From positions 9,203,712-9,267,711 of the forward strand of contig NC_079374.1 of assembly GCF_021018895.1 (NCBI RefSeq): a DNA stretch of 64,000 nt, given 5' to 3'. The position numbers were made by a program, and so were the translations under genes. Source of the stretch: Seriola aureovittata. Taxonomy: Eukaryota; Chordata; Actinopteri; Carangiformes; Carangidae. The notes beneath the pieces were generated by a model that saw only the letters and a list, made by a program, of their open reading frames with translations, had not been told where the DNA came from and did no database searches. Positions 53,401 through 64,000 of this stretch are shown here, in pieces. The stretch's first letter is position 1, and each line of letters begins with the position of its first letter.

Positions 53401-56093
53401 TGAACGTGTGTTTTTGATAGTGAAAACTCCTGAGAAGTGCGATTTTACACACATTCGCAGTTGTTAACAGTTTCGGGATGTGTGCGCATGTTGTCTGGGG
53501 ATGTACACCTGAAGGCCGCGCCAGCCCCGGGCCTGCTGGGTCATATTGTGATGCTGAGTGATTTGTGACAGTGGATGTGTCAGCGTGGTGCTTGGGGGAG
53601 GAGAGAGAGAGAGGAGGAGGGGGGTCTGCTGCGTGTATAGGGACAGTCACACCGCCTCCATTTTAAACCCATTAACCTGCTGTTTGTCCGCTTTTTCTAA
53701 TCTGGAATCAATAAGGACCACGTGGGGAATATTAGGCACAGAGAGAGCACGTCAGTACAATCACGGGACCACTTTTACACATCAAACCCTTTCTAATGTG
53801 TCGGGGAAATGGGTAAAATTCGTCAAAGGAAATGCCCGTGTTCTGTTTTTTTCTCACTCGGAGACATGAGGTCTGTCTTATTGTTGTCGCGCTTGTTGTT
53901 GTTTTTCTTTTCTTTTTTTTCCCCCTCACTCACGCCTGGATATAAAACAACAGCCTCGTCGCTGCCGGCGCTGCGCTCGCTGCTGAGGCGAGGTGCGTGT
54001 GAACAAAAGCGGAGGCACGGCAGCGAGCCGAGGAGAGATCGGTTTTCCAGGCGCTGCGCAGCTCCCGGAGGAGACGTCACGGTTTGATTGAAGCTATGCT
54101 CCGTGCTGGCCTCCCGGGACCTCGCGATGAAACGGGAGAGCCGCCCCCCTCCCCTTCCCCCTCGCTCCCTCCCTCCCCCCCCCCCTCCTCCCTCCTACTC
54201 TCTCTCTCTCTCAGCGCTCCACAAACCTTTTTGTTTTCGACGAGGTCTGGAGCTCACGGATCACTTCCCCGCAGAGATGTGTCGGCCCCCAGTACTGTCT
54301 CTCAGACACAGAGACGGTCAGGACGGCCCCAGAGAGCCACATCTCACACATCACATTATTCTCCACTCTAGCATTAAAGCTGATGGTTCCGTAGCCAATT
54401 ACGCGCGGATGTTAGGTTGTTATGAGTCCGGTTTTAGACATTAATTCCTTCCCTATACACAGTGTTAGTTAATCATGTCTCCAAAAGCAACATTTGGATG
54501 TTTCTGCTGAAGGTGTTAGAGCCAGTGACCTGCTGTCGTACGAAGACACGGGCTAAAATTAAAATATAAATCTCACCATGATTGTATTATAGTTTACTAA
54601 CCTTGCTCTGGCCGAACCAATAGCAAGATTGATTGAGCAGCAGAGTAATGATGACACGCCTCACCTCCCTCCTCTCAGTCTCTGCAGGCGCAGTCTCGAT
54701 CAGGCCTCCTCGTTTGTTTTTAGATGTCGGTGCCTCGGGCATCTTTCTGACGAAATCCCACAGACGCTTGGCAGCACAGCAGGGTGATGGCGATAGGAGT
54801 TTATTACCGCAACCGCTTACAAAGCAAGAATGTGTTATCTGCTGCTGTCTGGATGGCACATCACCGGGTTAATGTCGGCTGTAAAGTTGTTGACCTGGAG
54901 TTTGGAGTTGGATCACCAGAGTTTGTGCTGCCGAGTCCACACACACAAACTGCGTTTTTAGTAAAGAATTCATTTTGTATTTCTAAGCGTTTAGGTCGTT
55001 TAGTGTTTGGGTACAACAGCATCGTTTCCTCTCGCCTGCGACCTTTAGAGACAGAATCTAGGTTATGTCAGAGGTGTGAAAGCTGTGGTTTACCTCACAT
55101 TGATTCGGCACCTGTTTAAACTAACATGCATTTTGCCTCATTTAAGTCTTTACACGCCACCAATAATTAAGTGTGCTCTTTTAAACAGACTATTCAACCT
55201 ATATGGGTGGGCAGGGGACGGTATGTAGGGTGGGGGGGGGTGGGGGGGGGGGGGGGGGGGCACATGGCTGGATGTTTCTTTCATTAGAAACATCCAGCAC
55301 ATGAAAGCAACGCCAGCATTTCAAAGAAAAGTCAAGAAACCTCCGGTAAACGCGGGGCCACTCGTGCATGCGCATCCCGATTACAATCAGGTCCTTTGGT
55401 GGCATAAAGGGCCATTTAGTCCTCATTTGGCCCGGGATGAATAGAGCCAGTTCAGCAGCCGCCGCCCGGGCCTTAGTGACAGCACGGGAGGGAGGGGGGT
55501 GGCTCACAATGTTACCGTTGTTGACGGCCGTACTGCCTCGGGGGGGAGTTGAACCGTGCACCGACTTGCATGCGGCTGTGCAGCGGCCCGGGAGGACGCA
55601 GGGGCCCCTTGTTTACAGCTCGGTCGCTAATAATGTGACAGCTGAAGAGACGCTGTTGGCTCCTTCCAGCTCTGTGCTCCACCAGCAGCGCGCTCTGTGT
55701 GTCTGTGCAGCCTTCACCTCCTCCAGCTCTCTCCCTCTGTCCCTCCGTCTCTGCTCAGTCACTGTGGTTCTGTTATATCAGAAACAAACAGCATGTCAAC
55801 TTTCCACACACTGCTCCCGGAGTCCACGGCGAGATGATCAGTTGGACCATTTGGCACACGTCGGCCTGATAATCAATAACAATTAAAATTGGGCTCGCGT
55901 TCACTTCCGCACTTTTTCTCTTTATGATGCTGTGTGTGTGCTGGTGAGAGTGTGGCCCCGAGGCTGTGTAGTTAGTAGTCAGGTTCTGGGTTTGGTCCGC
56001 GCTTTTTTTTTTCATGTGTTTTCTCGGATTTGTTCCCGCTGATTTCTATTTTGTTCACCGACAGTGTGAGCAGAATTCCTCTCGTTTTGGACT

Positions 56094-56133
<40 letters not shown>

Positions 56134-56555
56134 GCCTCGCTGTGTTTTGTGTGTGTCTGTGGTTTCTGTGTGTGCATGCGCGCGCGCCCGCATTTAATCC
56201 GTGTTTATCCCCACCCCACCCCCGTCGCTGCGGAGATTATCCTGCGTCACACCGCATTTTTTTTAGAGCTGATCGGAGCTCTGCGCTTCAGAGAGCTTGG
56301 CAAAGCTCCAGGGACATAGAGCGAAAGGGCGCCGTCACTCCCGTTATACAGCGAGACCCACATTCCCGGTTTCCCGTCATTGTGGCGAACTGACTGGCAA
56401 ACGTGACCGTGCAACAGTCACATCATAAACACAGGAGGGTGATTGTGAATGATTGATATGTCCTGGACTCATTGACTGTGGATCTGCGTTTCTAGTTGGT
56501 CATTTGTCAACTTTGTGAGGGAGGAAGGTGCTAATGGTGATACAACCACTTTCAC

Positions 56556-56620
<65 letters not shown>

Positions 56621-57016
56621 ATACACACACACGCGCGCGCGAGCGTTGCACTGGGAGCAGAGAGGCCTCAGCTCTGGAGGAAATGATGAGCGGTGCCAGT
56701 GTTTGTTCCGGTGCATATACTGCGGGTCGCGGAGAGTTCAAGTCGTTGTCGTCAGAAGCAGGAAACTAGGGAAAAAAGAGGGAGAAGCGAGTTAGTTTTC
56801 ACTCATTCTTCCTTCTCTTTTATCAGTCTATCCTTCTGTCCTTGTTTGCTACTCCTCCCTTAAAAGCACACAACACCGAAATAGGCCCTACAGAGCTGTG
56901 CGAGGTTCCGCTAAAAACACCCGGTGGTTTTCTGTTTAATGGTGCGAGTCGGGGCTCCGCTCCAGCGGTCTGGTTTATAAACGCGGCTCCGACCGCTGCG
57001 CCCCCCACCACCTCCT

Positions 57017-57043
57017 CCCCCCCCCCCCCCCCCCCCCCCCCCC
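57017..57043. repeat. C27 homopolymer
   Basis: An uninterrupted run of about 27 C inside a CpG-rich, CTG-rich segment. Confidence 0.9.
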
Positions 57044-58026
57044 GCCTGCTGCTGCTGCCGACCACTGTGATGGATTGGGCGGCCGTCGGGAGTTGTTTGT
57101 TGCGCAAACTATTCTTAGCAGCGAGGATTGGCGTCAACACACTGCCTTTTACTCCTTTCCTATCTCTCCCCCTCTCCTGCCCTTCCTTCCACTCATAATG
57201 TGACATTGGCAGGATTTGTTCATATAATAAAATAAAGCATCAGGTTTATAAGTTACCAATGCAGGACTGCCCAACACCCAGGAAAAAGCCGCCTTTTGTG
57301 TCCAGACTTCACTGAAATTATAAATTGAAATGCATAGCCTTTTCATACACTCCAGGGTGTGTTGCTCATGTGAATGTTTGTTGAGCAGCATTTCCAAGGC
57401 ATCTAACGTTAGTGTATATAAGCCTATATTAATGTAAAGCATTATTGTGCACCAATTTACCTTTTAAAGTACACACAGCATCTAGCACTAACCGCATCCG
57501 GCTGGTGGTGAAACAATGACCGGTGGAGCACTTTGCGTTTTGGCGCAGTTTGAACAGGTTGTCAGTGTGCAGTTCAGAGTCTACGCATGCATCCAAAAGC
57601 GGAGGGTTATTCCCGGCGGTGCACGCTGAGTGCCGCCATGTGCTTGATCCTGACCTTGAGGCCCGATGCAGCCTCTCATCTTAGCTGGACTACTATTAAT
57701 TTCATGGAAATGAAATCAGTCATCAGCACAGTGAGGGCACATCGTGGAGTAATAACCAGGCACCAGGACTATCTTTTAGTTGCACTGACCCGAACCAGAA
57801 CAGATCGTTTCCTCTCTGTTGTCTTCCCTTTTCTTTCTTTCTGGAGAACCTACGTAGATTTTTCCCAAAGAGAGGAGAGGGGTTTTCTCTAGCCTATATT
57901 AGCGGTGACGGTTGTCTTTCGCTTCAACCGAAATGTCCGTGAAGGTAGCATGTCATCGACTATCTGCGTTTGTATTAGAGGCTTAGTTTTTTATGTTCGC
58001 TGTCATTGACTTTTCAGAGCAAGAGG

Positions 58027-58062
<36 letters not shown>

Positions 58063-58521
58063 AGAGAGAGAGAGGGTGTGAGAAAGAAAGGTGCATGTGT
58101 TGCTCCTGGAAATACAGGAAACGGGAGTGATTTGATTTCTCAAATCTGTCCGTGTAATTTGCAGCCTCGCATACACGTGGCTGCACGCACGCACGCTCGC
58201 ACACTGTAGCGCTTCTGCCCACGCACGCACTCCGTTTCAGTTCCGTCAGATGCGGATGTTGTTGAAGCAGGACTGGCCCCGGGGAGCTGGGGCAGAACGA
58301 GCGGTGTTTGGGGAGGGGAGTGGGGAGGTGGGAGCGCTGGGGCAGGGAGGAGCCATGCCAAAGGGGCCCGCAGCAGGCTGATTAATGGGCCCCGGGTCAC
58401 GGCAATAAAAGTGGCGTGCCAGCGGCGCGGCAGCGAGTCTCGGAGGCGTTTCTCTGCTATGATCGAGGAGCCGAGTTTCTCTGCTGCTCCCAGCACAGCT
58501 TCACTCTTACTATTTAAAGGC

Positions 58522-58636
<115 letters not shown>

Positions 58637-60257
58637 GTCTCCCACCTCTTCTCTGCACTGGCTCCACTAACAGGACTGTCTTACAAAAATGTCCACCCTG
58701 ACGAGTCATTAAGTCTAATACTGAATATTACCTTTTAAATAAAATCTGGCATGGGGGCAGTAATTTCACCTTACCTCATTGTTGTTTCACCTCTTTTTTA
58801 TGGTAAAACAAGAACTGATGATTTTGAAGCAGCCTCTTAAAATCAGGCAGACCAGTGGGTTAGTAGACTTTTAAGATGCCACTTGACTCACCAAAGCTCC
58901 TAAGCATTCAGTGATTTCTCAGTGGTGCCAGTTCTAAAATATTTTATGAACGCTAAATTTGTGTGGTTTGTCACAGTTTCTTTTTTTCTGACAAGGTTGT
59001 GGTCTCTTTCGCTCAGTAATGCGGCAGCAGTGTGTTGTCACAGTTCTTAAAAAGTAGATTTTTATATCCACTGAAACGACAGCATAACATAAATACAAAC
59101 TAGAAAAAATGCTGTAGATTTGCTGCAACAGCTTACTCAAATCTGGGGTTGACATATGTTGTGTTAACTAATATTGTAGGTATAGCTCAAACAAACTTTT
59201 TTTTTTTAAAGGATTTTCTAATATAGATTTGGGTTAGCTAACCATGCACCATCAGCAATCAGCTGATAAAAGTGCAGATTTAATGTTACAGACTAATTAG
59301 TAAATTTGTCATTTCCTAAAATATTGCATTAATGAATATCCGATTATAATCTTTATGTAACTTATTTCAAATCTCACTTGATAACAGCTCCGTTATGCTC
59401 CAGCGCTTTAATGAAATCTGAACGTATACAAAATATGTGCAGATTAAAGGGCATTTCACACACAAAGGGATCTAAATGGGATTTTCTTTTTACTACTTAT
59501 TGTCATTACTCTAATGATTTTCGAAAGAAGCCAGCCTCAAACAAACACCATGTCCTCTATATTTATCATTTCATGCTCTGTCTTTTATTGTACATTTTGC
59601 ATTGTTGTCTGTTTTTCTCGTGCATACTATACTTTTGCACGTGTTCGTTGGTGTGTTTGTTGATCTGTGGCTTCTGTGTTGGCGGGCGGGTAAATGGTCT
59701 CCCACCGAAGTGGTCTCTGGTGTATAATCTTCCCTTGCTCCTCTGGCTGAAGCAGCTGAGAGAGCAGGTCAAAGAGGGCGCACAAACCAGTGTGTGGGGA
59801 ACGTGACTGAATAGACGCAGCCCCACAATGCTCGTCTAGCCCACAGGGTAGGCAGGATGGGGGTGGGGGGGTGGGGGGTTGCTGAGGGGTGTTGACGGAT
59901 GGGAGGGGAGGGGGAGCCCACACAGTGCTTTCATCTCCAGTGACTACTTCAGTGGAGTTGTGTGTGTATGTGAGTGAGAGTGAGAGGAAGGTTGTGATGA
60001 CTATAGCTAGCGGTGCCATTATCTTTTTTTTTTCTTTGTACCTTCGCTCTACTCTCCGTGTCTCATCTCAGTTACACATCTCTGTTACACATTTGATTGC
60101 CATATAGCAATAAGGCATATGTTGATATATTATTTAGGTTTGCATGCCCCAGAAAGTCTGTTTATTATTTAATTTCTATGTTATTTCTCTTTGGGAGATT
60201 TTATAAACTGACATTTTTGCAATGTCAATTTTTGTTTTTTGGAGCAAAACAACAAAG

Positions 60258-60380
<123 letters not shown>

Positions 60381-60437
60381 AGTGGGAGTGGGGCAGAGCC
60401 AAGACACTAACTGCTAACTGTTTGCTCATCTCCACAG

Positions 60438-60519
60438 GGCAACATCTGTTCGTGATGTCGATGCTGAGACACAAACCAACCTGGAACTAAGACAAGGGAA
60501 CCACATCACACAAAACATG
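60438..60519 (+). CDS. bcor: bcor exon (equivalent to human codons about 29-55)
   Basis: An 82-nt exon with one leading base and 27 codons, ending in phase 0. The acceptor is CATCTCCACAG ending at 60437. The donor is a GC type, CATG|GCAAGT at 60520. It reads ATSVRDVDAETQTNLELRQG then NHITQNM. Aligned with human BCOR (as I recall it, [22 protein letters not shown]) it shares D-A, LELR, N, the N before the junction and the VDA that follows, with almost the same length. That conservation makes translation in this frame likely and fixes the GC donor. The preceding coding exon, which should start at the initiator Met, was not found. If the gene lacks it, the ATG at 60517-60519 could be the start. 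Confidence 0.8.
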
Positions 60520-60750
60520 GCAAGTCCCTGCGCTTGTCCGCAGTCCTGTTTACTCATCTTGTCACATGAGTCACCATTATCTGGAAATCAATCACTTGAT
60601 CTGTTTCACTATGAGCATGCATTTACTTAACCTAGAAGACTAAGAAATATTGAGCAGTAAAGTTCACATTTTCACTATCACATTTATAATTTATCTGATT
60701 CCAGTCATGAGAGTCACATTTACTTCTCTTTCATCCACTTTTTGCTGCAG
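60520..60750 (+). other. Short bcor intron (231 bp) of GC-AG type
   Basis: Begins GCAAGT and ends TTTTTGCTGCAG. Apart from the rare GC donor it has no features. Confidence 0.75.
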
Positions 60751-63700
60751 GTGGATGCAAGGTTGACGCCCCTGGCAGCAATGGGGCTGGAACGAAGCAC
60801 TCTGATTCATGATGCTGGTCTTCGTCTCCATGGTGGGGTTGTATACCCAGGGATCAGAGCACTACCAGCAGAGAAGAGCAGAGAGACGCCCGGCCTCCCT
60901 CTCACTTACAACAGGGATGGTCTCCCAGAGCTCATCTACAAGCCTGACGGCCCTCTGGACAGTCGTAAGCCCACGAATGGATACCTGGGCCTCTACAAGG
61001 GCACCCCTCCAGGTCTCCACAAGCCTGTGCTGGTTCCTGGAGCCGGAGCTGAAGGTCTAGGCTTGGAACGCAGAGTCGGGCATGGAGAAAAAGCATCTGA
61101 GTTGGGCTTGGCGAGTGCTGGTGGCAGCTACCTCCGCCTGCCATGGCTCAGCCCCTACCCAGAAGCAAGCATGTACCCCTTCATGGACACATCCAAGTAC
61201 ACAGCTCTAAACATGTACAAAGCGTCCTTGCTCAGCCAACCCAACCCCTATCTTCCCCAGCACCTGGCCTACTCCTCTCTGTGTGCAGCACAGGGGGGTA
61301 ACGTTAATCCGGCGGCAGCCGCCTCTGCTGCTGAGAGGCTCTACTACATGCCGCCCTATCCTCCCTCTCCGATCTCTTCTCCCCTGGTGGCGCCCCCTAT
61401 GAGGATTCCCGCAGTCACGGTGGCCCCCACATCACTGGTACACTGCCAGGACAAGGGGCTTGGTGTTCCGCCCCAATTTGCACAACAACTTCACCAACCT
61501 TCCCCTCATCCTCAGCACCATCAGGCTGCTATAGACAGGGACCGCTCCCCAAGCAGGAGCAGTAGACCAAGCAGACCTCCCTCTAGGAAGGGCTCGAGCA
61601 ACAACAATAACACCAGTAGTACTAGCACCAGTGGCACCAATGGTGGGAATAATAATAGTCTGCCTACTGATTCTTCTTCTCACGCATCTTCTCGCCTTCC
61701 CCAGCCTCCCCCTCCCCCTGCTCACATCGACAGTTCACTGGACTTACAAAGGCCAGTTGCTAGGATAGGACAACCACCCACCTCCTCCACTTGTTCAGTA
61801 TCTGCCTCGTCCTCATCCACGCAGTCCATTCCTCATCCATTCTCTGTGAGCAGCATGGCATCAGAGCAGCCCTCTCCTGCCCGGCCCAGCCCCCACAAAC
61901 CCAGACCTGAGCACAGAAGTGTAGGGGTTGAGAGGAGACCCAGCAGGTCACCCTCCAAACCTAATTTTGAGAGGCCAGCTAACCAACCCCAAGCAACCAA
62001 AGACTCAGCAGAGAAGCCCTTAGATTTGTCTGGAAGAATACTTGACTTTGGACCGCCTCCCAATGGTTTCCCAGTTAAGATGGACACTATAGCATCAAGT
62101 GCACGTTATGGACTGCCCCCCCCAAGCCGAGAGCTCCTAAAGGAAAACCTCTCCCTCTCTCCTTCCTCCCACCCTCACTCTGTGGTCAGCAGCACTTCTT
62201 CAAAGGTCTCAGAGAGGCCAGAGATGATAAGCACTTTACACTCCTCCTGGGTTGTACCAAGCCCGTCTCCCTCCCATACACAGCACACACCAGGCTTGCC
62301 CTCCTCTCCAAGGCCTAACACAGACCTGGGCCTTTCACAAGCCAAAGGCTCCTCGCCCTCTGTCATCAAACACAAGGGTCTGGAGAGAGTACTCCCTCAG
62401 CAACGTAGCTCATCCTGTCCAAGGATTGGGGAGCCAAACCATAATGTTCCCTCCTCACAACACTCGGGCTCCTCTCTGGTGAGCTCCAGGGCTCTTTCTC
62501 CCAAACCTAATGGTGAGTGGGTCAAACACATCCCCAGCCAATCAGAACATCCATCAGTTGCAGGCCACCACAGAGAGGGAACAGAAAAGTCCTCTCTGAC
62601 CGCTAAGAGAGGTGAAACAACTCCAGAGGTATCATCATACAAGAGGCCCTGTTTAGAGAATGGTCACCCTCCTGGCCACCTTTACCTCCCTCAAAATGAC
62701 GCTTACCTGAACCACAGTTTGGCCTATGCTAACAGATACCTGCACTACCCCATCCCTGATGGCATGGCGCTACACTCCCTGCCAATTACAGGAAAAGGCC
62801 CAGTCTATCCTCACCCAATACTGCTTGGCGGCAACAGCCTTTACCCAACCCAACTGGCAGCAAAACACCCTTTACCCTACCACAACCTCCCAGCTGGTCC
62901 AGGAGGAGAGTACCTCACTTATAACTCTCAGGAGATGGCTCATCCCCTGATGCAGACCCACTCAGACAACAAGCTGCCAGAAAGGGGAGATGCAAGTCTG
63001 AAGTCCAGGGGACAGGAGAAATCACGGGGAGCTGTTGAAGAATGTGGGGGGCACAGAGATCACAATGTTGGCAAAGAGATGAGTGAAGGAAGCCAAATAA
63101 AGCCCGATAGGGAAGCAGGAGCACAAGGACAGGGTGGCAGTCAAAGCAAAGCTCATGTTTCCTCTGTAACATCCAGGGAAAAGATAATCTGCATAGACCT
63201 TGTACACTCAGACACAGATATTGAGTCTACACCAACGGTCCACAAACAGCCCTCTTGTGAGACCAGCACCAAGGTTAACCAAAATGAATGTTGTCATAGT
63301 AACCAAAATCTGACAAAGATTGATTATGAGCCAAAACACCAACACCACCTTTCCCATCCTTATCCAATCCACTCTGGACAGAGCCCCACCCTGAAACCCA
63401 ACCACACTGATAGACAGCCAGAAACTGCCTTTGGGAAACCAAAGGTTCCTCAGGACACAGACTGTCCTCGCGTGACATCGAGCACGTCCCCGCGTTCTCC
63501 GGGGCACATCACCCAGGCAGAGGAGAGCCTGGACGAACAGAGTCCCAGCCCGGACCCTGGAGACCAAGACCAGAGCACCTTGCGCTGTGCCCGCACATCT
63601 GGGGAGCGTGGTTCTGGTAAGGACAAAGGGGACAGGGACAGCCGAGCTCTCCACCTCACTCAGCACTGCACAGATGTGGAGAGGGGGTCAGACCAGGAGA

Positions 63701-63939
63701 ACGTGTGCGAGAGGGAGACTGAAAAGGAAGACAGTATTGTCGACCTAGGAGAGTCTCAAGGAGAAGGGGATGAGGAGGAAGAAGATGGTAACCAGACTTC
63801 ATCTAAAAGCTCTCGTAGATCCAGTCTTGCCAAGAGGATTGCTAACTCCTCAGGCTACGTTGGCGACCGCTTTAAATGTGTCACCACTGAGCTGTATGCT
63901 GACTCCAGCAAGCTGAGCCGTGAACAGAGAGCTCTGCAG
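60751..63939 (+). CDS. bcor: bcor large exon: BCL6 corepressor N-terminal and central region
   Basis: A 3189-nt exon of 1063 open codons, phase 0 at both ends (acceptor TTTTTGCTGCAG, donor CAG|GTAAGG at 63940). BCOR is a nuclear corepressor that tethers PRC1.1 (PCGF1, RING1, KDM2B) to BCL6 targets. Counting from the exon start: residues 1-130 match the human N-terminus (VDA...LAAMGLERSTLIHDAGLRL, GSYLRLPWLSPY); 423-427 PLDLS, a CtBP-type motif; 491-503 EMISTLHSSWVVP, the BCL6 BTB-binding peptide; 670-700 GKGPVYPHPILLGG; and 1024-1063, a block with GYVGDRFKCVTTELYADSSK then LSREQRALQ, almost identical to human. Between these the protein is Ser/Pro-rich and disordered, with poly-Asn and acidic (GDEEEEDGN) stretches. 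BCORL1 is excluded by these motifs. Ankyrin repeats and the PUFD lie beyond the window. Confidence 0.97.
62017..62031 (+). other. PLDLS motif in Bcor
   Basis: EKPLDLSGRI matches human BCOR DKPLDLSSKV. PxDLS is the classical CtBP-docking motif, so recruitment of CtBP is a reasonable expectation, though it is not proven for this protein. Confidence 0.8.
62221..62259 (+). other. BCL6-binding peptide in Bcor
   Basis: EMISTLHSSWVVP corresponds to the human BCOR segment EIISTAPSSWVVP known to bind the lateral groove of the BCL6 BTB dimer. The I-S-T, S-S-W-V-V-P residues are kept; AP is replaced by LH. Confidence 0.88.
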
Positions 63940-64000
63940 GTAAGGCTATTAACACTTGTGGTTGTATATAGAGTACAGGATATATTGGTCTCAAGCTGGT
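63940..64000 (+). other. Start of the next bcor intron
   Basis: Starts with GTAAGG after the CAG that ends the conserved REQRALQ block. The exon frame happens to stay open to the window edge, so the donor rather than a stop defines the exon end. Confidence 0.85.

Noticed and set aside
53487..53577. ATG-led frame beginning MLSGDVHLK as a Bcor start
   Set aside because: Superficially like MLSATPLYGN, but it runs to a TGA without a donor in the correct phase and shows no further similarity.
57587..57892. 101-residue open frame starting MHPKAEGYSR
   Set aside because: Considered as a Bcor 5' coding exon. It does not resemble the Bcor N-terminus and ends in its own stop rather than a donor in the needed phase.
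60809..61060. Shorter open frames overlapping the large bcor exon on both strands
   Set aside because: They are out-of-frame shadows of the 1063-codon Bcor frame.
60751..63939. Assignment to bcorl1 instead of bcor
   Set aside because: The BCL6-binding peptide, the GKGPVYPHP block and the block ending SREQRALQ are BCOR features; BCORL1 lacks them as I recall its sequence.

Overview
The window looks like nuclear DNA from a ray-finned fish, most likely a spiny-rayed (percomorph) teleost. It has small exons separated by long AT-rich introns, very dense (CA)n/(GT)n and (CT)n microsatellites, several interspersed repeats that I recognise as common in teleost genomes, and two vertebrate-type split genes. 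Both genes are on the + strand. I recognised no prokaryotic gene, CRISPR array, tRNA or rRNA.

Gene 1 (3164-38066) is the 3' half of a seven-transmembrane receptor resembling the cyclic-AMP-receptor-like (Dictyostelium cAR/CrlA, class E) family. Seven exons join in phase: 3164-3253, 3759-3797, 8227-8305, 12032-12079, 17204-17286, 29972-30119 and 37899-38066. They encode 217 codons covering TM4, an extracellular loop with a WCWI motif, TM5, a short intracellular loop 3, TM6, TM7 and an acidic C-terminal tail ending at TGA. The 5' exons (TM1-3) were not found and probably lie left of the window. Its introns hold repeats and microsatellites; two tiny exons have unusual splicing consequences.

The stretch from 38067 to about 49.5 kb holds the probable 3'UTR of gene 1 and then intergenic or 5'-flanking DNA with several GC- and CpG-rich patches. 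A CpG-rich segment at about 49.54-50.06 kb, with a possible first-exon donor at 49901, is the best candidate promoter for gene 2.

Gene 2 (60438 to beyond the right edge) is bcor, the BCL6 corepressor of the variant Polycomb complex PRC1.1. An 82-nt exon (60438-60519) uses a GC-AG intron and is followed by a 3189-nt exon (60751-63939) with 1063 open codons. The large exon carries the BCL6-binding peptide, a PLDLS CtBP-type motif and the near-invariant block ending SREQRALQ. The ankyrin repeats and PUFD domain would lie to the right of the window.

The repeat landscape includes four copies of one percomorph-type repeat (1-215, 9480-9772, 32825-32995, 42655-42925), an opposed pair of a second family (5085-5645 and 30170-30540), a complete hAT-like MITE with 8-bp target duplication (22900-23290), a second long-TIR MITE (41082-41508) and a diverged two-unit tandem duplication (27918-28336). 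I saw no evidence of an entirely new system. The most interesting items are the vertebrate cAR-like receptor with its poison-skip microexon and the splice-site/microsatellite arrangements.
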